From contig DHRX01000053.1 in the NCBI GenBank assembly GCA_002408345.1, positions 3,447-13,841 on the forward strand: DNA of 10,395 nt. The letters run 5' to 3'. Below are positions 1-6,143 of this stretch, piece after piece. A program made the position numbers and the translations under genes. This stretch comes from Firmicutes bacterium UBA5301 (lineage in GTDB: Bacteria; Bacillota; UBA5301). The notes under the pieces are model-generated. The model was not told the origin of the DNA, did not search any database, and saw nothing but the letters and a program-made list of their open reading frames with translations. The first letter of the stretch is position 1. Each line of letters opens with the position of its first letter.

Positions 1-1411
1 TGATAATACTTGTACTTTGTGCCATGGTCGTGAATTTAGGTGGGCAAGGGGTTCAGGTAAACATGTGGAGCAGGCCTTCTTTGAAGGGCAGGGTGAAGGT
101 TACTGGGATCCCTCAGTTCACTATACCATCGGTATGCAGTGTGAGGACTGTCATACTATGAATTCTATTAAACATGATTACGAACCGGCCAAACCTGAAG
201 ATATTGTGAAAGATGCTCTTTGCCTCAATTGCCACTATAGCGCTGAAGAGCTGGCTGAGATGATCGAAACAACTCAGGCTCGGGTTACCAAGGCGCTAGG
301 TGCAATTGATGCCAGAATTCAAGCGGCAGAAGCGGCAGCCAGTTCTGGTAAGGTGGCTGCAGATAAGCTAGACCTAGTTCAGAAAGCTAAGGCTAGGGTA
401 GCTTTTATCCGCAATGACTTTAGTGATGGTGTACATAACCCGCATTTTGCGGCTAAACTGATTAATGAGGCTAACAGCTACCTCGATCAATTCGATAAAG
501 CGCTAGGTAAAACTACGAATACAGCAGCTTTTGACTTGAGCGACCTTTCCGTATACTCACAGGCTCAGACCTCTAGCTTAGGTAACAGACACTGGGATAT
601 GCTGGAGAGAACTATTTTTAATCCAGAAGATCCCGATCAAGATGGCTGTATTAAATGCCACTCGGCGGTAGCCATCGTTGACGATCCTAACGCTAAAGTT
701 GCCGATTTCTTAGCTGCCGGTCAAAAGTACTGCTATGAGGAGCTAGATGATGCTCCAGCCGGCCAAAGTCCGTTCCTCTATACTACCGCCGAAGTTGACG
801 GTAAGTACCTGAAGAATAGGATTGAAGGTATTACCTGCCGGGTCTGCCACGTCTTTGGTGAGGATGGTAATATCGGACTGCGTCGGACCGAAGAGCAAAC
901 CTGTGGGCTGTGCCATGGCCGGAACTTCAGGTGGGATAGAGGTTCAGGCAAACACGTGGAGTTAGCCTTTATGAGAGGGCAAGGGGCTCCAGAGTTAGGT
1001 ATTGCTGATATGCCTAGTAGCAAGTACGCAATGGGCTTTGCTTGCCAAAGCTGTCACTTCATGGATACTAGCAAACACGATTTTGAAGCAGCTACCCCTG
1101 AACAAATTGCAGCTAATTCTCAGTGCAGCCCTTGTCATAGCGCTAAAGAAATAGGGAACCGGATAGCTAAAATCCAGAAGGATGTCAGCTCAGCTCTGGC
1201 TAAGCTTAACCCGCGGTTGGAGAAAGCTCTAGCTTATGTAGAAAAGAACCCTAAGAATACTAAAGCTAACGACTTGTATGCTCAGGCTAAGGCTGGTGTA
1301 ACCTTTGTTGAAAATGATTTCAGCAACGGCGTTCACAACCCGGATTTTGCTACAATGTTGTTAGAAAGAAGTGCTAAGCTACTAACCCAATTTGAAGCTG
1401 AGTTTAAATAA
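1..1411 (+). CDS. Multiheme c-type cytochrome with tandem NrfA-like pentaheme modules (5' end outside window)
   Basis: The gene enters from the left in frame 2, and the bases before position 17 already encode its CTLCH motif, so there is no start here. Eight CXXCH heme sites are visible, at nucleotides 11, 140, 221, 647, 836, 902, 1043 and 1124. The last five form a complete module. The first three match the end of a preceding module with the same landmarks: CxLCHGRxFRWxRGSGKHVE, a CxxCH followed by KHD, a final CxxCH, a helical stretch, and NDFSxGVHNPxFA. The order of hemes and the closing HNP helix resemble NrfA, and more distantly the HAO/octaheme group, but the module's first site is CIKCH, not the CXXCK of NrfA, and the EYYF segment of NrfA is replaced. 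It should be an exported electron-transfer or reductase protein, though the signal peptide is not visible. The substrate is unknown. It ends at a terminator, so it is separate from the next operon. Confidence 0.93.
   Translation, partial: DNTCTLCHGREFRWARGSGKHVEQAFFEGQGEGYWDPSVHYTIGMQCEDCHTMNSIKHDYEPAKPEDIVKDALCLNCHYSAEELAEMIETTQARVTKALGAIDARIQAAEAAASSGKVAADKLDLVQKAKARVAFIRNDFSDGVHNPHFAAKLINEANSYLDQFDKALGKTTNTAAFDLSDLSVYSQAQTSSLGNRHWDMLERTIFNPEDPDQDGCIKCHSAVAIVDDPNAKVADFLAAGQKYCYEELDDAPAGQSPFLYTTAEVDGKYLKNRIEGITCRVCHVFGEDGNIGLRRTEEQTCGLCHGRNFRWDRGSGKHVELAFMRGQGAPELGIADMPSSKYAMGFACQSCHFMDTSKHDFEAATPEQIAANSQCSPCHSAKEIGNRIAKIQKDVSSALAKLNPRLEKALAYVEKNPKNTKANDLYAQAKAGVTFVENDFSNGVHNPDFATMLLERSAKLLTQFEAEFK
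11..1390 (+). repeat. Tandem protein-level duplication of a pentaheme module
   Basis: Corresponding heme codons lie 891 to 903 bases apart: 11 and 902, 140 and 1043, 221 and 1124. The GVHNP helix also recurs near 430 and 1330. The repeat unit is therefore about 300 residues with five hemes. The first copy is cut by the window start after its first two hemes. The copies differ widely at DNA level, so the duplication is old. Confidence 0.8.
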
Positions 1412-1432
1412 GCACCCTCTAAAAAGCTGATT

Positions 1433-1467
1433 AAATGGGCAGATTCTCAAGAGTCTGCTCATTTTTT
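1433..1467 (+). terminator. Intrinsic terminator after the multiheme cytochrome
   Basis: An 11-pair stem (1436-1446 with 1451-1461, two G-U pairs) closes a four-base loop, is extended by AAA/TTT pairs, and runs into a six-T tract at 1462-1467. It lies about 20 bases after the stop codon at 1409-1411. Confidence 0.88.
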
Positions 1468-1633
1468 CACAATTATCGCACTATTTTCACATTATTTTTC
1501 CTTTCTTATTGACTAATCTGGAACATTACCAGCCAAAGCTGAGCTATAGTGATAATAAGACAGAATATTAAAAATAAATGATTTCCCTTCAGTACGATTC
1601 TCGTTAATCGCGATAATTTCTGAAAAATTATCT

Positions 1634-1690
1634 GGCGCTATTGTCCCCTTGGGAACAGGTCTTTAAATAGGGGAGGATAGCGCGTTTATT
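1634..1690 (+). promoter_or_regulatory. Candidate structured leader RNA or attenuator before the AOR operon
   Basis: GCGCTAT (1635-1641) pairs perfectly with ATAGCGC (1677-1683). Inside it, TCCCCT (1644-1649) pairs with AGGGGA (1669-1674), separated from the outer stem by one G-U pair and one mismatch, leaving a 19-base loop. A T-rich stretch GTTTATTTT follows, so it could act as an attenuator. GTCCCC can also pair with the nearby GGGAAC (1651-1655), giving an alternative fold. I do not recognise the Moco riboswitch consensus in it. That it is transcribed, and that it regulates, are inferences. Confidence 0.4.
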
Positions 1691-1708
1691 TTCCTAAGTT
1701 ATCTTATG

Positions 1709-1720
1709 TCACTGCAGTGA
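1709..1720. promoter_or_regulatory. Perfect 12-bp palindrome TCACTGCAGTGA, possible operator
   Basis: The sequence is an uninterrupted inverted repeat about 55 bases before the chosen cytochrome b start. It overlaps an in-frame GTG that would otherwise be a possible start. Its position suits a regulator site or a small RNA hairpin. No regulator is known from this window. Confidence 0.3.
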
Positions 1721-1757
1721 TTATGGTTTATAGTCGTGATTTAGAGAGAGAAAAAAC

Positions 1758-1767
1758 AAAAGGAGGG
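1758..1767 (+). promoter_or_regulatory. Strong ribosome binding site that fixes the TTG start at 1774
   Basis: AAAAGGAGGG matches the anti-Shine-Dalgarno sequence almost perfectly, with a seven-base spacer to TTG. Confidence 0.8.
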
Positions 1768-1773
1768 TTAAAG

Positions 1774-2682
1774 TTGCCTAAACGCATTTCTTCCGGTCTT
1801 GGGCTGGTAGTTGTATTTACTCTTGGCTTCTATTTGGCCTATAAAGCATCACAGCTCTACCAGTACCAAGCGGTATTTGCTGGCTCGTACACATACCAAT
1901 TGCTCTTCACCTCGTTTAGTTGGCTGATACCGGTTAGCATTTTAGGTGGTATTTTTGCTGGTGCGGCCAGCGAACGAGAACAAAGTCAAATTATTGATGG
2001 TCAGGTCCTACGCCATGATGGTTTGGCTTTTCTTATTCATTGGAGCCATGCCATCGCTACTTTGTTGTTGGTTGTAACCGGTGTATACCTTGGTTTTCTC
2101 TTCATCCCTAGGCTGGTCTTTACTCCTCAAAGCGTTGGCTATATGTTAAATCTCCACTTTGTCGGAGTAGTAGTTCTTCTCTTCAGCGTATCCTGTCACT
2201 TAACCGATCTGTTGTTGGCTGGAAAATTAAAAGAACACTGGCCGGAAGCTGGAGATTTTAAAGCTGCACTAGCTCACTATGCTGCTAAAGTCGGTATCGG
2301 TACAGCTCCACCAGAAGGAAAGTACTTGGCTAGCGAAAAGCTATCCTACCCATTATGGGTGCTTTCAGTGGGGCTGGTTATTCTAACGGGTTTAACCAAA
2401 ATCTCTGCCCATGTTTGGAACCTTCCAGGAGGCCTCATGGAGGTAGCAACCCTACTCCATGATATTGGAGCATTATTGGTGATACTCAACTTAGCTGCCC
2501 ATATCTTCTTTTCGTCGCTAGTACCTTGGTCCCGACCGCTCTTACGGTCTATGTTAACCGGATATGTATCTGAAGAGTATGTTCGGAAAAACCATCCGAA
2601 ATGGTATGCGGAGCTATCTGGACAACCGTTAAGAAAAACCGATTCCACTGAAAAAGGATCGCAACTACCTTTTTCGTCCTAA
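1774..2682 (+). CDS. Membrane cytochrome b subunit (formate dehydrogenase gamma / YdhU-like)
   Basis: A 302-residue integral membrane protein with about six hydrophobic helices (roughly residues 9-25, 45-64, 86-112, 122-148, 192-212, 222-249). It has the heme b layout of the FdnI/cytochrome b561-like family: RHDGLAFLIHWSH at 80-92, H128, H142, H229 and H243 in helices, and a C-terminal VSEEYVRKNHPKW segment like the end of formate dehydrogenase gamma subunits. Such subunits anchor periplasmic iron-sulfur proteins and exchange electrons with quinone. I chose the TTG start because AAAAGGAGGG (1758-1767) lies seven bases before it. The in-frame GTG at 1717 and ATG at 1723 have no ribosome binding site and would prepend a charged stretch. 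The first two helices are extra to the usual four-helix gamma fold. It is the first gene of the operon, 28 bases before the ferredoxin gene. The family is fairly sure, the exact ortholog is not. Confidence 0.87.
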   Translation: MPKRISSGLGLVVVFTLGFYLAYKASQLYQYQAVFAGSYTYQLLFTSFSWLIPVSILGGIFAGAASEREQSQIIDGQVLRHDGLAFLIHWSHAIATLLLVVTGVYLGFLFIPRLVFTPQSVGYMLNLHFVGVVVLLFSVSCHLTDLLLAGKLKEHWPEAGDFKAALAHYAAKVGIGTAPPEGKYLASEKLSYPLWVLSVGLVILTGLTKISAHVWNLPGGLMEVATLLHDIGALLVILNLAAHIFFSSLVPWSRPLLRSMLTGYVSEEYVRKNHPKWYAELSGQPLRKTDSTEKGSQLPFSS

Positions 2683-2710
2683 GTGACGATCAATAGAAAG
2701 GAGTATGACC

Positions 2711-3400
2711 ATGTCTGATAATCAAAAAGATTTATCACGCCGCCAGTTCCTGAAATTATTTGCGGGAACAGCAGCCGGTGTTGCTTTCGGTGGGGCCATC
2801 CCCCAACTAATTAACCTGGGGAATGGGGTAATAGCTATCCCCGCCTCGGAAGGGTACCTACTTGTAGATACCGGAAAATGTGCTGGTTGTAGTTCGTGTA
2901 TGTTAGCTTGCTCCCTAGTTCACGAAGGGAAAGAAAATATCTCCTTATCACGGATTCAAATTTTGCAGAACCCCTTCAAGAACTATCCAGATGACATTTC
3001 TATGTTCCAGTGCCGTCAGTGCACTTATCCAGCTTGTGTAGAAGCATGTCCGACATCTGCACTCTACGTTGACAAGGAAAACCGTAATATCCGGACGGTA
3101 GACGAACGTAAATGTATCGGTTGTATGCAGTGTGTGGAGGCCTGTCCCCAAACCCCCAGCAGGGTTATCTGGAACTTTGAGGAGCACCACTCTCAAAAAT
3201 GTGACCTCTGTGCCAACACCCCATTCTGGGATGGACAGGGGGGTCCAGGCAAGAAGAAGGCCTGTGAATCTGTCTGCCCGGTATCGGCTATTAAGTTTGT
3301 CCAGGAGATTCCAACTCAGTACGGTAGTGTCGGCTACGATGTTGATTTGCGCGGGCCGATTTGGCAAAAATTCGGTTTTGTAGCAAGGAGGGATAGCTAA
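2711..3400 (+). CDS. Tat-exported 4Fe-4S ferredoxin-like electron-transfer subunit of the AOR complex
   Basis: A 229-residue iron-sulfur protein. It opens with a twin-arginine signal SRRQFLK (residues 9-15) and a hydrophobic segment ending near residue 45. The mature part holds 16 cysteines in four groups: C57-x2-C-x2-C-x3-C, CRQCTYPACVEACP, CIGCMQCVEACP, and CDLC with a later CESVCP. That predicts four [4Fe-4S] clusters, as in the DmsB/NrfC/HybA-type family. ATG 2711 is preferred over ATG 2705 because AAAGGAG (2697-2703) gives a seven-base spacer to it and only one base to the other. The stop overlaps the AOR start by one base (TAATG), which suggests coupled translation and a direct partnership. 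I infer that it relays electrons between the AOR subunit and the cytochrome b, and that its Tat signal also carries the AOR subunit out. YdhX is the nearest analogue I can name. Confidence 0.92.
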   Translation: MSDNQKDLSRRQFLKLFAGTAAGVAFGGAIPQLINLGNGVIAIPASEGYLLVDTGKCAGCSSCMLACSLVHEGKENISLSRIQILQNPFKNYPDDISMFQCRQCTYPACVEACPTSALYVDKENRNIRTVDERKCIGCMQCVEACPQTPSRVIWNFEEHHSQKCDLCANTPFWDGQGGPGKKKACESVCPVSAIKFVQEIPTQYGSVGYDVDLRGPIWQKFGFVARRDS

Positions 3401-5487
3401 TGAACGGATATATGGGACAGATTCTGCGAATTAACTTAACCACTAGAAAAATATCGACTATCAAGACTGAGGACTATGCAGAGTGGGGCGGTGGCCATGG
3501 AATTGGTTCGGCTCTCTTCTGGGAGCTCTGCCCGGATAAAGCTATCAGCGGATTTGATCCGCGGAACGTGGTAACAATCATGACTTCACCTCTTTCGGGT
3601 ACCCTAGCTCCAGCGGTAGCTGGCCGTACTGAAGTACAGGGGATTGGTGTACAGGGCTATCCGATCGAATGGTTTACCCGTTCTAACTTTGGCGGCCGTT
3701 TCGCAGCGTTACTGAAATATGCCGGTTGGGATGGTATTGTCATTGAAGGCAAAGCAGATAAGCCGGTCTGGTTAGACATCAGAAACCAGCAGATTACTAT
3801 TAAGGAGGCTGGTTCTCTCTGGGGCCTGGATACCTGGGAAACTCAAGAGGAGATCTGGCGTGAAGTCATGGGTAATGCTGCGACAAGAGATGAATGGTGG
3901 CAGTTAGGGACGGAGCGAGATAGCGGTCGGACGACCCAGAAACCAGCGGTTTTAACTATTGGACCAGCAGGAGAAAACCTTTGCCGTAACGCTTCCTTAA
4001 TCCATGACGCTGGTAACAGCGCTGGCCAGGGTGGGTTTGGTGCTGTCTGGGGCTCGAAAAACCTCAAAGCGATTAGTGTAGTTGGGACTGGGAGCGTAGA
4101 TATTGCTGATCCTAACGGTTTAATGAACGCCCGGTTGTGGGCTAAGGAGAATTACGCTACTCATATAGATAACCCCTATGATGAGCGGGTTGGTTTATAT
4201 TCTTTCCCGAATAAACCCGGTAATTCCTTAGGTATTTACCCGGAACATGTTAGTTCTCGTCCCCAGGGCTGTTTTGGGTGCCATAAAGGGGGGTGTCGGC
4301 GCCGGACTGACAGCGGTGGCAATGAGTCCCAGTGTGTCGACTTTTTCTTCTACGATGCCCATGACATGGAGAGACATGGTGGCAAGACGACGACCACTTT
4401 CCTCCAGACGGCAGACTTGGCCCAACGGGCTGGAATCAATGTCTACGAACTGGAATCGGGTATTATCTGGCTGCGGCATCTATACAAGTTAGGGGTCCTC
4501 GGTAGAGGAAAAGAGATTAATACCGATTTGCCCTTTGAACAGTTTGGTGAAACCGCTTTTGCTGCAGATCTGATTGATAAAATAGCCCACCGTAAAGAGA
4601 TCGGGGCAGATTTAGGTGAAGGTTTGGCCCGGGCTGCTAAAAAGTGGGGACGGCTAGAACAGGATTTGAAATCAGGTATACTACCTCTACAGTACTGGGG
4701 CTATGCCCAACACTACGATGCTCGAGTGGAAACCGACTGGGGTTACGGTAGTATCCTAGGGGAACGGGATATCAATGAGCACGACTTTAACTGGCTAGTC
4801 TACTGGACCCCTTCTATCGGTTATCTAACCGGAGAGAAACCGTTGGTTTCAGCCAAAGAACTTTCAGAGATAATTGCCGAGAAATGTAAACCATATAGCG
4901 ATCCTTTAATGATCGACTATAGCGATAAAGGTATTTACTCAGAACATATGGTTAAACTCATTGCTTGGCACAGACATTATACTCGGTTCTGGAAACAGTC
5001 TATCGGTTATTGTGACTGGGCCTATGCTGATTTCGTTAACCCGTATACCCCAGATTACCGGGGGATAACCGGAGAAGGTGAACCTAAATTCTTCAATGCT
5101 GTTACCGGAAGTAACATCTCCTTTGAAGAGGGGATCGAAATTGGTCGCAGAATTTGGAACTTGGACCGGGCCATTTGGATTCTCCAAGGACGGCACCGGG
5201 ATTTAGAGCATTTTGCCCAATATACCTACGAAGTACCGGCTAAAACAGGTTACACTACCTATGAAATCCCGTATGTTATGCCGACCTATGAGAATGGTAC
5301 TTGGGATTACCGGGTCATTGGTGGACGGGTCATAGATAAACAGAAATTCGAAGAGTGGAAGTCAAAATTCTTCGAATTTGAAGGCTGGGATCCGGCTACC
5401 GGTTGGCCGAGAAGGGATACCTTAGAAAAACTAAACCTCGGGCATGTAGCTAATGCTTTGGCGAAGCAAGGCAAGTTGGGGGCGTAA
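3400..5487 (+). CDS. Tungsten/molybdenum aldehyde:ferredoxin oxidoreductase family catalytic subunit
   Basis: A 695-residue protein, slightly longer than classic AOR. The N-terminal AOR fold is clear: MGQILRINLTTRKIS, then MTSPLSGT (near 65), GRTEV, FGGRFAALLKYAGWDGIVIEGKADKP, and TIGPAGENLCRNA. It should bind a bis-pterin W or Mo cofactor and one [4Fe-4S] cluster ligated by C291, C294, C299 and C538. The first three form C-x2-C-x4-C, not the usual C-x2-C-x3-C. The two pterin motifs written D-x-x-G-L-D/C in Pyrococcus AOR read QRAGIN (342-347) and QSIGYC (533-538) here. It has no signal peptide; export would need the Tat signal of the preceding ferredoxin. The ribosome binding site AAGGAGGG lies at 3384-3391. 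Reaction and substrate are unknown: oxidation of an aldehyde or reduction of an acid or acyl compound are both possible. YdhV and BamB are relatives, not proven orthologs. Confidence 0.93.
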   Translation: MNGYMGQILRINLTTRKISTIKTEDYAEWGGGHGIGSALFWELCPDKAISGFDPRNVVTIMTSPLSGTLAPAVAGRTEVQGIGVQGYPIEWFTRSNFGGRFAALLKYAGWDGIVIEGKADKPVWLDIRNQQITIKEAGSLWGLDTWETQEEIWREVMGNAATRDEWWQLGTERDSGRTTQKPAVLTIGPAGENLCRNASLIHDAGNSAGQGGFGAVWGSKNLKAISVVGTGSVDIADPNGLMNARLWAKENYATHIDNPYDERVGLYSFPNKPGNSLGIYPEHVSSRPQGCFGCHKGGCRRRTDSGGNESQCVDFFFYDAHDMERHGGKTTTTFLQTADLAQRAGINVYELESGIIWLRHLYKLGVLGRGKEINTDLPFEQFGETAFAADLIDKIAHRKEIGADLGEGLARAAKKWGRLEQDLKSGILPLQYWGYAQHYDARVETDWGYGSILGERDINEHDFNWLVYWTPSIGYLTGEKPLVSAKELSEIIAEKCKPYSDPLMIDYSDKGIYSEHMVKLIAWHRHYTRFWKQSIGYCDWAYADFVNPYTPDYRGITGEGEPKFFNAVTGSNISFEEGIEIGRRIWNLDRAIWILQGRHRDLEHFAQYTYEVPAKTGYTTYEIPYVMPTYENGTWDYRVIGGRVIDKQKFEEWKSKFFEFEGWDPATGWPRRDTLEKLNLGHVANALAKQGKLGA

Positions 5488-5491
5488 AGAT

Positions 5492-5869
5492 ATGGCTAAG
5501 CTTTCTGATCCTACACCGAAATTAGCAGCAAAAATGCTCCAAGAAGTGGATTATGATGAACGGTTAGTTGGATTAATGCTGGCTCCCATGTCTGGTAGCG
5601 TTGAACGTACGTTATGGTCCTTCGAAGAAGCAGTGAATTTTCTCCATGTAGATAAAAATCTGCACGAAAATCAGGCCAGTATCCGCTATATTGACCTGAA
5701 CCTACTGCAACGATGGATTTGTGAAGTCTTCGGTGACCATGAACTTGCTACTGTTATCAATGCCGAAATCAGTAAGTATAAAAACTTCGGAGAAAGGGTC
5801 CAGCCGGTTAAAGAGATGATGCTCTTCCGGTTGAATCAGTGTAAAAAGCTAGTTCACTCCCAAGCCTAA
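5492..5869 (+). CDS. Small conserved-looking protein of the AOR operon, function unknown
   Basis: A soluble, mostly helical 125-residue protein that I do not recognise. It has no signal peptide or membrane helix. Visible points are an N-terminal KMLQEVDYDERLVGLMLAP segment, two lone cysteines (in RWICEVF and LNQCKKL), and many charged residues. The ATG at 5492 is four bases after the AOR stop, and only a weak GGGGG lies upstream, so translation is probably coupled. An in-frame TTG further upstream inside the AOR gene would give a 138-residue form and is less likely. Its place directly after the catalytic subunit suggests an assembly or cofactor-insertion chaperone, or a quality-control factor that holds AOR until export. 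That is inference from position only. Confidence 0.75.
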   Translation: MAKLSDPTPKLAAKMLQEVDYDERLVGLMLAPMSGSVERTLWSFEEAVNFLHVDKNLHENQASIRYIDLNLLQRWICEVFGDHELATVINAEISKYKNFGERVQPVKEMMLFRLNQCKKLVHSQA

Positions 5870-5882
5870 GAAAAGCAGTTAA

Positions 5883-5920
5883 GAGAAGCACTGCCGTCTC
5901 CCGGCGGTGCTTCTTTATAT
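5883..5920 (+). terminator. Intrinsic terminator of the AOR operon
   Basis: GAAGCACTGCCG (5885-5896) pairs with CGGCGGTGCTTC (5902-5913), 12 pairs with one G-U and a five-base loop, followed by TTTATATTT. It begins 14 bases after the stop codon. Confidence 0.92.
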
Positions 5921-5955
5921 TTAGAATGTACAAATGTACTATTTTGCAACAGATA

Positions 5956-5983
5956 TTGAAAAATATTATATTTTTAGTAAAAT
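5956..5983 (+). promoter_or_regulatory. Sigma-A promoter for the cyclic-di-GMP operon
   Basis: TTGAAA (5956-5961) and TAAAAT (5978-5983) are 16 bases apart in a very AT-rich stretch just upstream of the riboswitch. Transcription would begin near 5990, so the aptamer is the first thing transcribed. A copied ATGTAC sits upstream at about 5926-5939. Confidence 0.6.
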
Positions 5984-5997
5984 ATAGAAGTATATAA

Positions 5998-6087
5998 ACA
6001 GAAAAGGGCAAACCCGTCGAAAGATGGGGACGCAAAACTATGGGTCTACAGCCAGGAGGCTATGATTGCCAGGTTACCTGCTTTTGT
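5998..6087 (+). promoter_or_regulatory. Cyclic-di-GMP-I (GEMM-I) riboswitch aptamer
   Basis: The conserved landmarks of the class I cyclic-di-GMP aptamer occur in order: AGGGCAAACC (6005-6014), a stem CCCGTC/GATGGG (6013-6018 with 6023-6028) closed by a GAAA tetraloop, GGGACGCAAA (6027-6036), GGGTCTA (6042-6048), a short AGCC/GGCT hairpin, and TATGATTGCCAGGTTACC (6061-6078). The closing helix joins AAAAG (6002-6006) to CTTTT (6081-6085). The residues corresponding to the ligand-contacting G20 and C92 of the Vibrio Vc2 aptamer appear to be G6007 and C6077, which fits c-di-GMP and not the G20A type linked to cGAMP. It sits in front of genes that degrade and make c-di-GMP. Confidence 0.93.
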
Positions 6088-6141
6088 AATGCTGTTAAGG
6101 TAACTTACCTCCAGGTTCCCGTTATTAAGGAAGGTAGGTTA
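6071..6141 (+). promoter_or_regulatory. Riboswitch expression platform with ribosome-site sequestration
   Basis: The strand 6101-6112 (TAACTTACCTCC) can pair with 6129-6141, which holds the Shine-Dalgarno region AAGGAAGG (6127-6134) of the HD-GYP gene, in 12 pairs with one bulged A. The end of the aptamer, 6071-6079 (AGGTTACCT), can pair with 6098-6106 (AGGTAACTT) in nine pairs. The two pairings exclude each other. Ligand binding holds 6071-6079 in the aptamer, which should free 6098-6106 to hide the ribosome site. This predicts a translational OFF switch. There is no T-tract terminator in the leader. Confidence 0.6.
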
Positions 6142-6143
6142 TA

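Larger units (their letters stand above)
1468..1773 (+). promoter_or_regulatory. Regulatory intergenic region upstream of the AOR operon
   Basis: About 300 AT-rich bases without a gene. A near direct repeat TTTTCACAATTAT / TTTTCACATTATT sits at 1464-1476 and 1484-1496, 20 bases apart. ATCGCGAT forms a perfect palindrome near 1606-1613. GATAATTT (1612-1619) and AAATTATC (1625-1632) form a perfect 8-bp inverted repeat with a five-base loop. A larger hairpin and the palindrome TCACTGCAGTGA follow and are listed separately. No sigma-A promoter stands out: TTGACT at 1509 has no -10 at a good distance, and TATAGT (1545) or GATAAT (1551) have only poor -35 partners. The operon promoter must be here, but I cannot place it. 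Confidence 0.5.

Noticed and set aside
1717..1773. GTG 1717 or ATG 1723 as start of the cytochrome b gene
   Set aside because: Neither has a ribosome binding site, the added stretch is charged and contains the coding of the AGGAGG site itself, and TTG 1774 has ideal spacing from that site.
2948..3367. 139-residue minus-strand open frame opposite the ferredoxin gene
   Set aside because: It is the shadow of a gene with four conserved cysteine motifs, and its own translation shows no family pattern.
4270..4284. CFGCH in the AOR subunit as a heme c site
   Set aside because: These cysteines fall at the AOR [4Fe-4S] ligand position, the protein has no Sec signal, and Tat export of a folded protein does not fit heme c attachment.
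5926..5939. ATGTAC repeated before the riboswitch promoter as an attachment site or operator
   Set aside because: It is too short, and no other mobile-element signs occur nearby.
6098..6140. Intrinsic terminator as the riboswitch expression platform
   Set aside because: The leader has no GC-rich hairpin followed by a T-tract; ribosome-site sequestration explains the pairings better.
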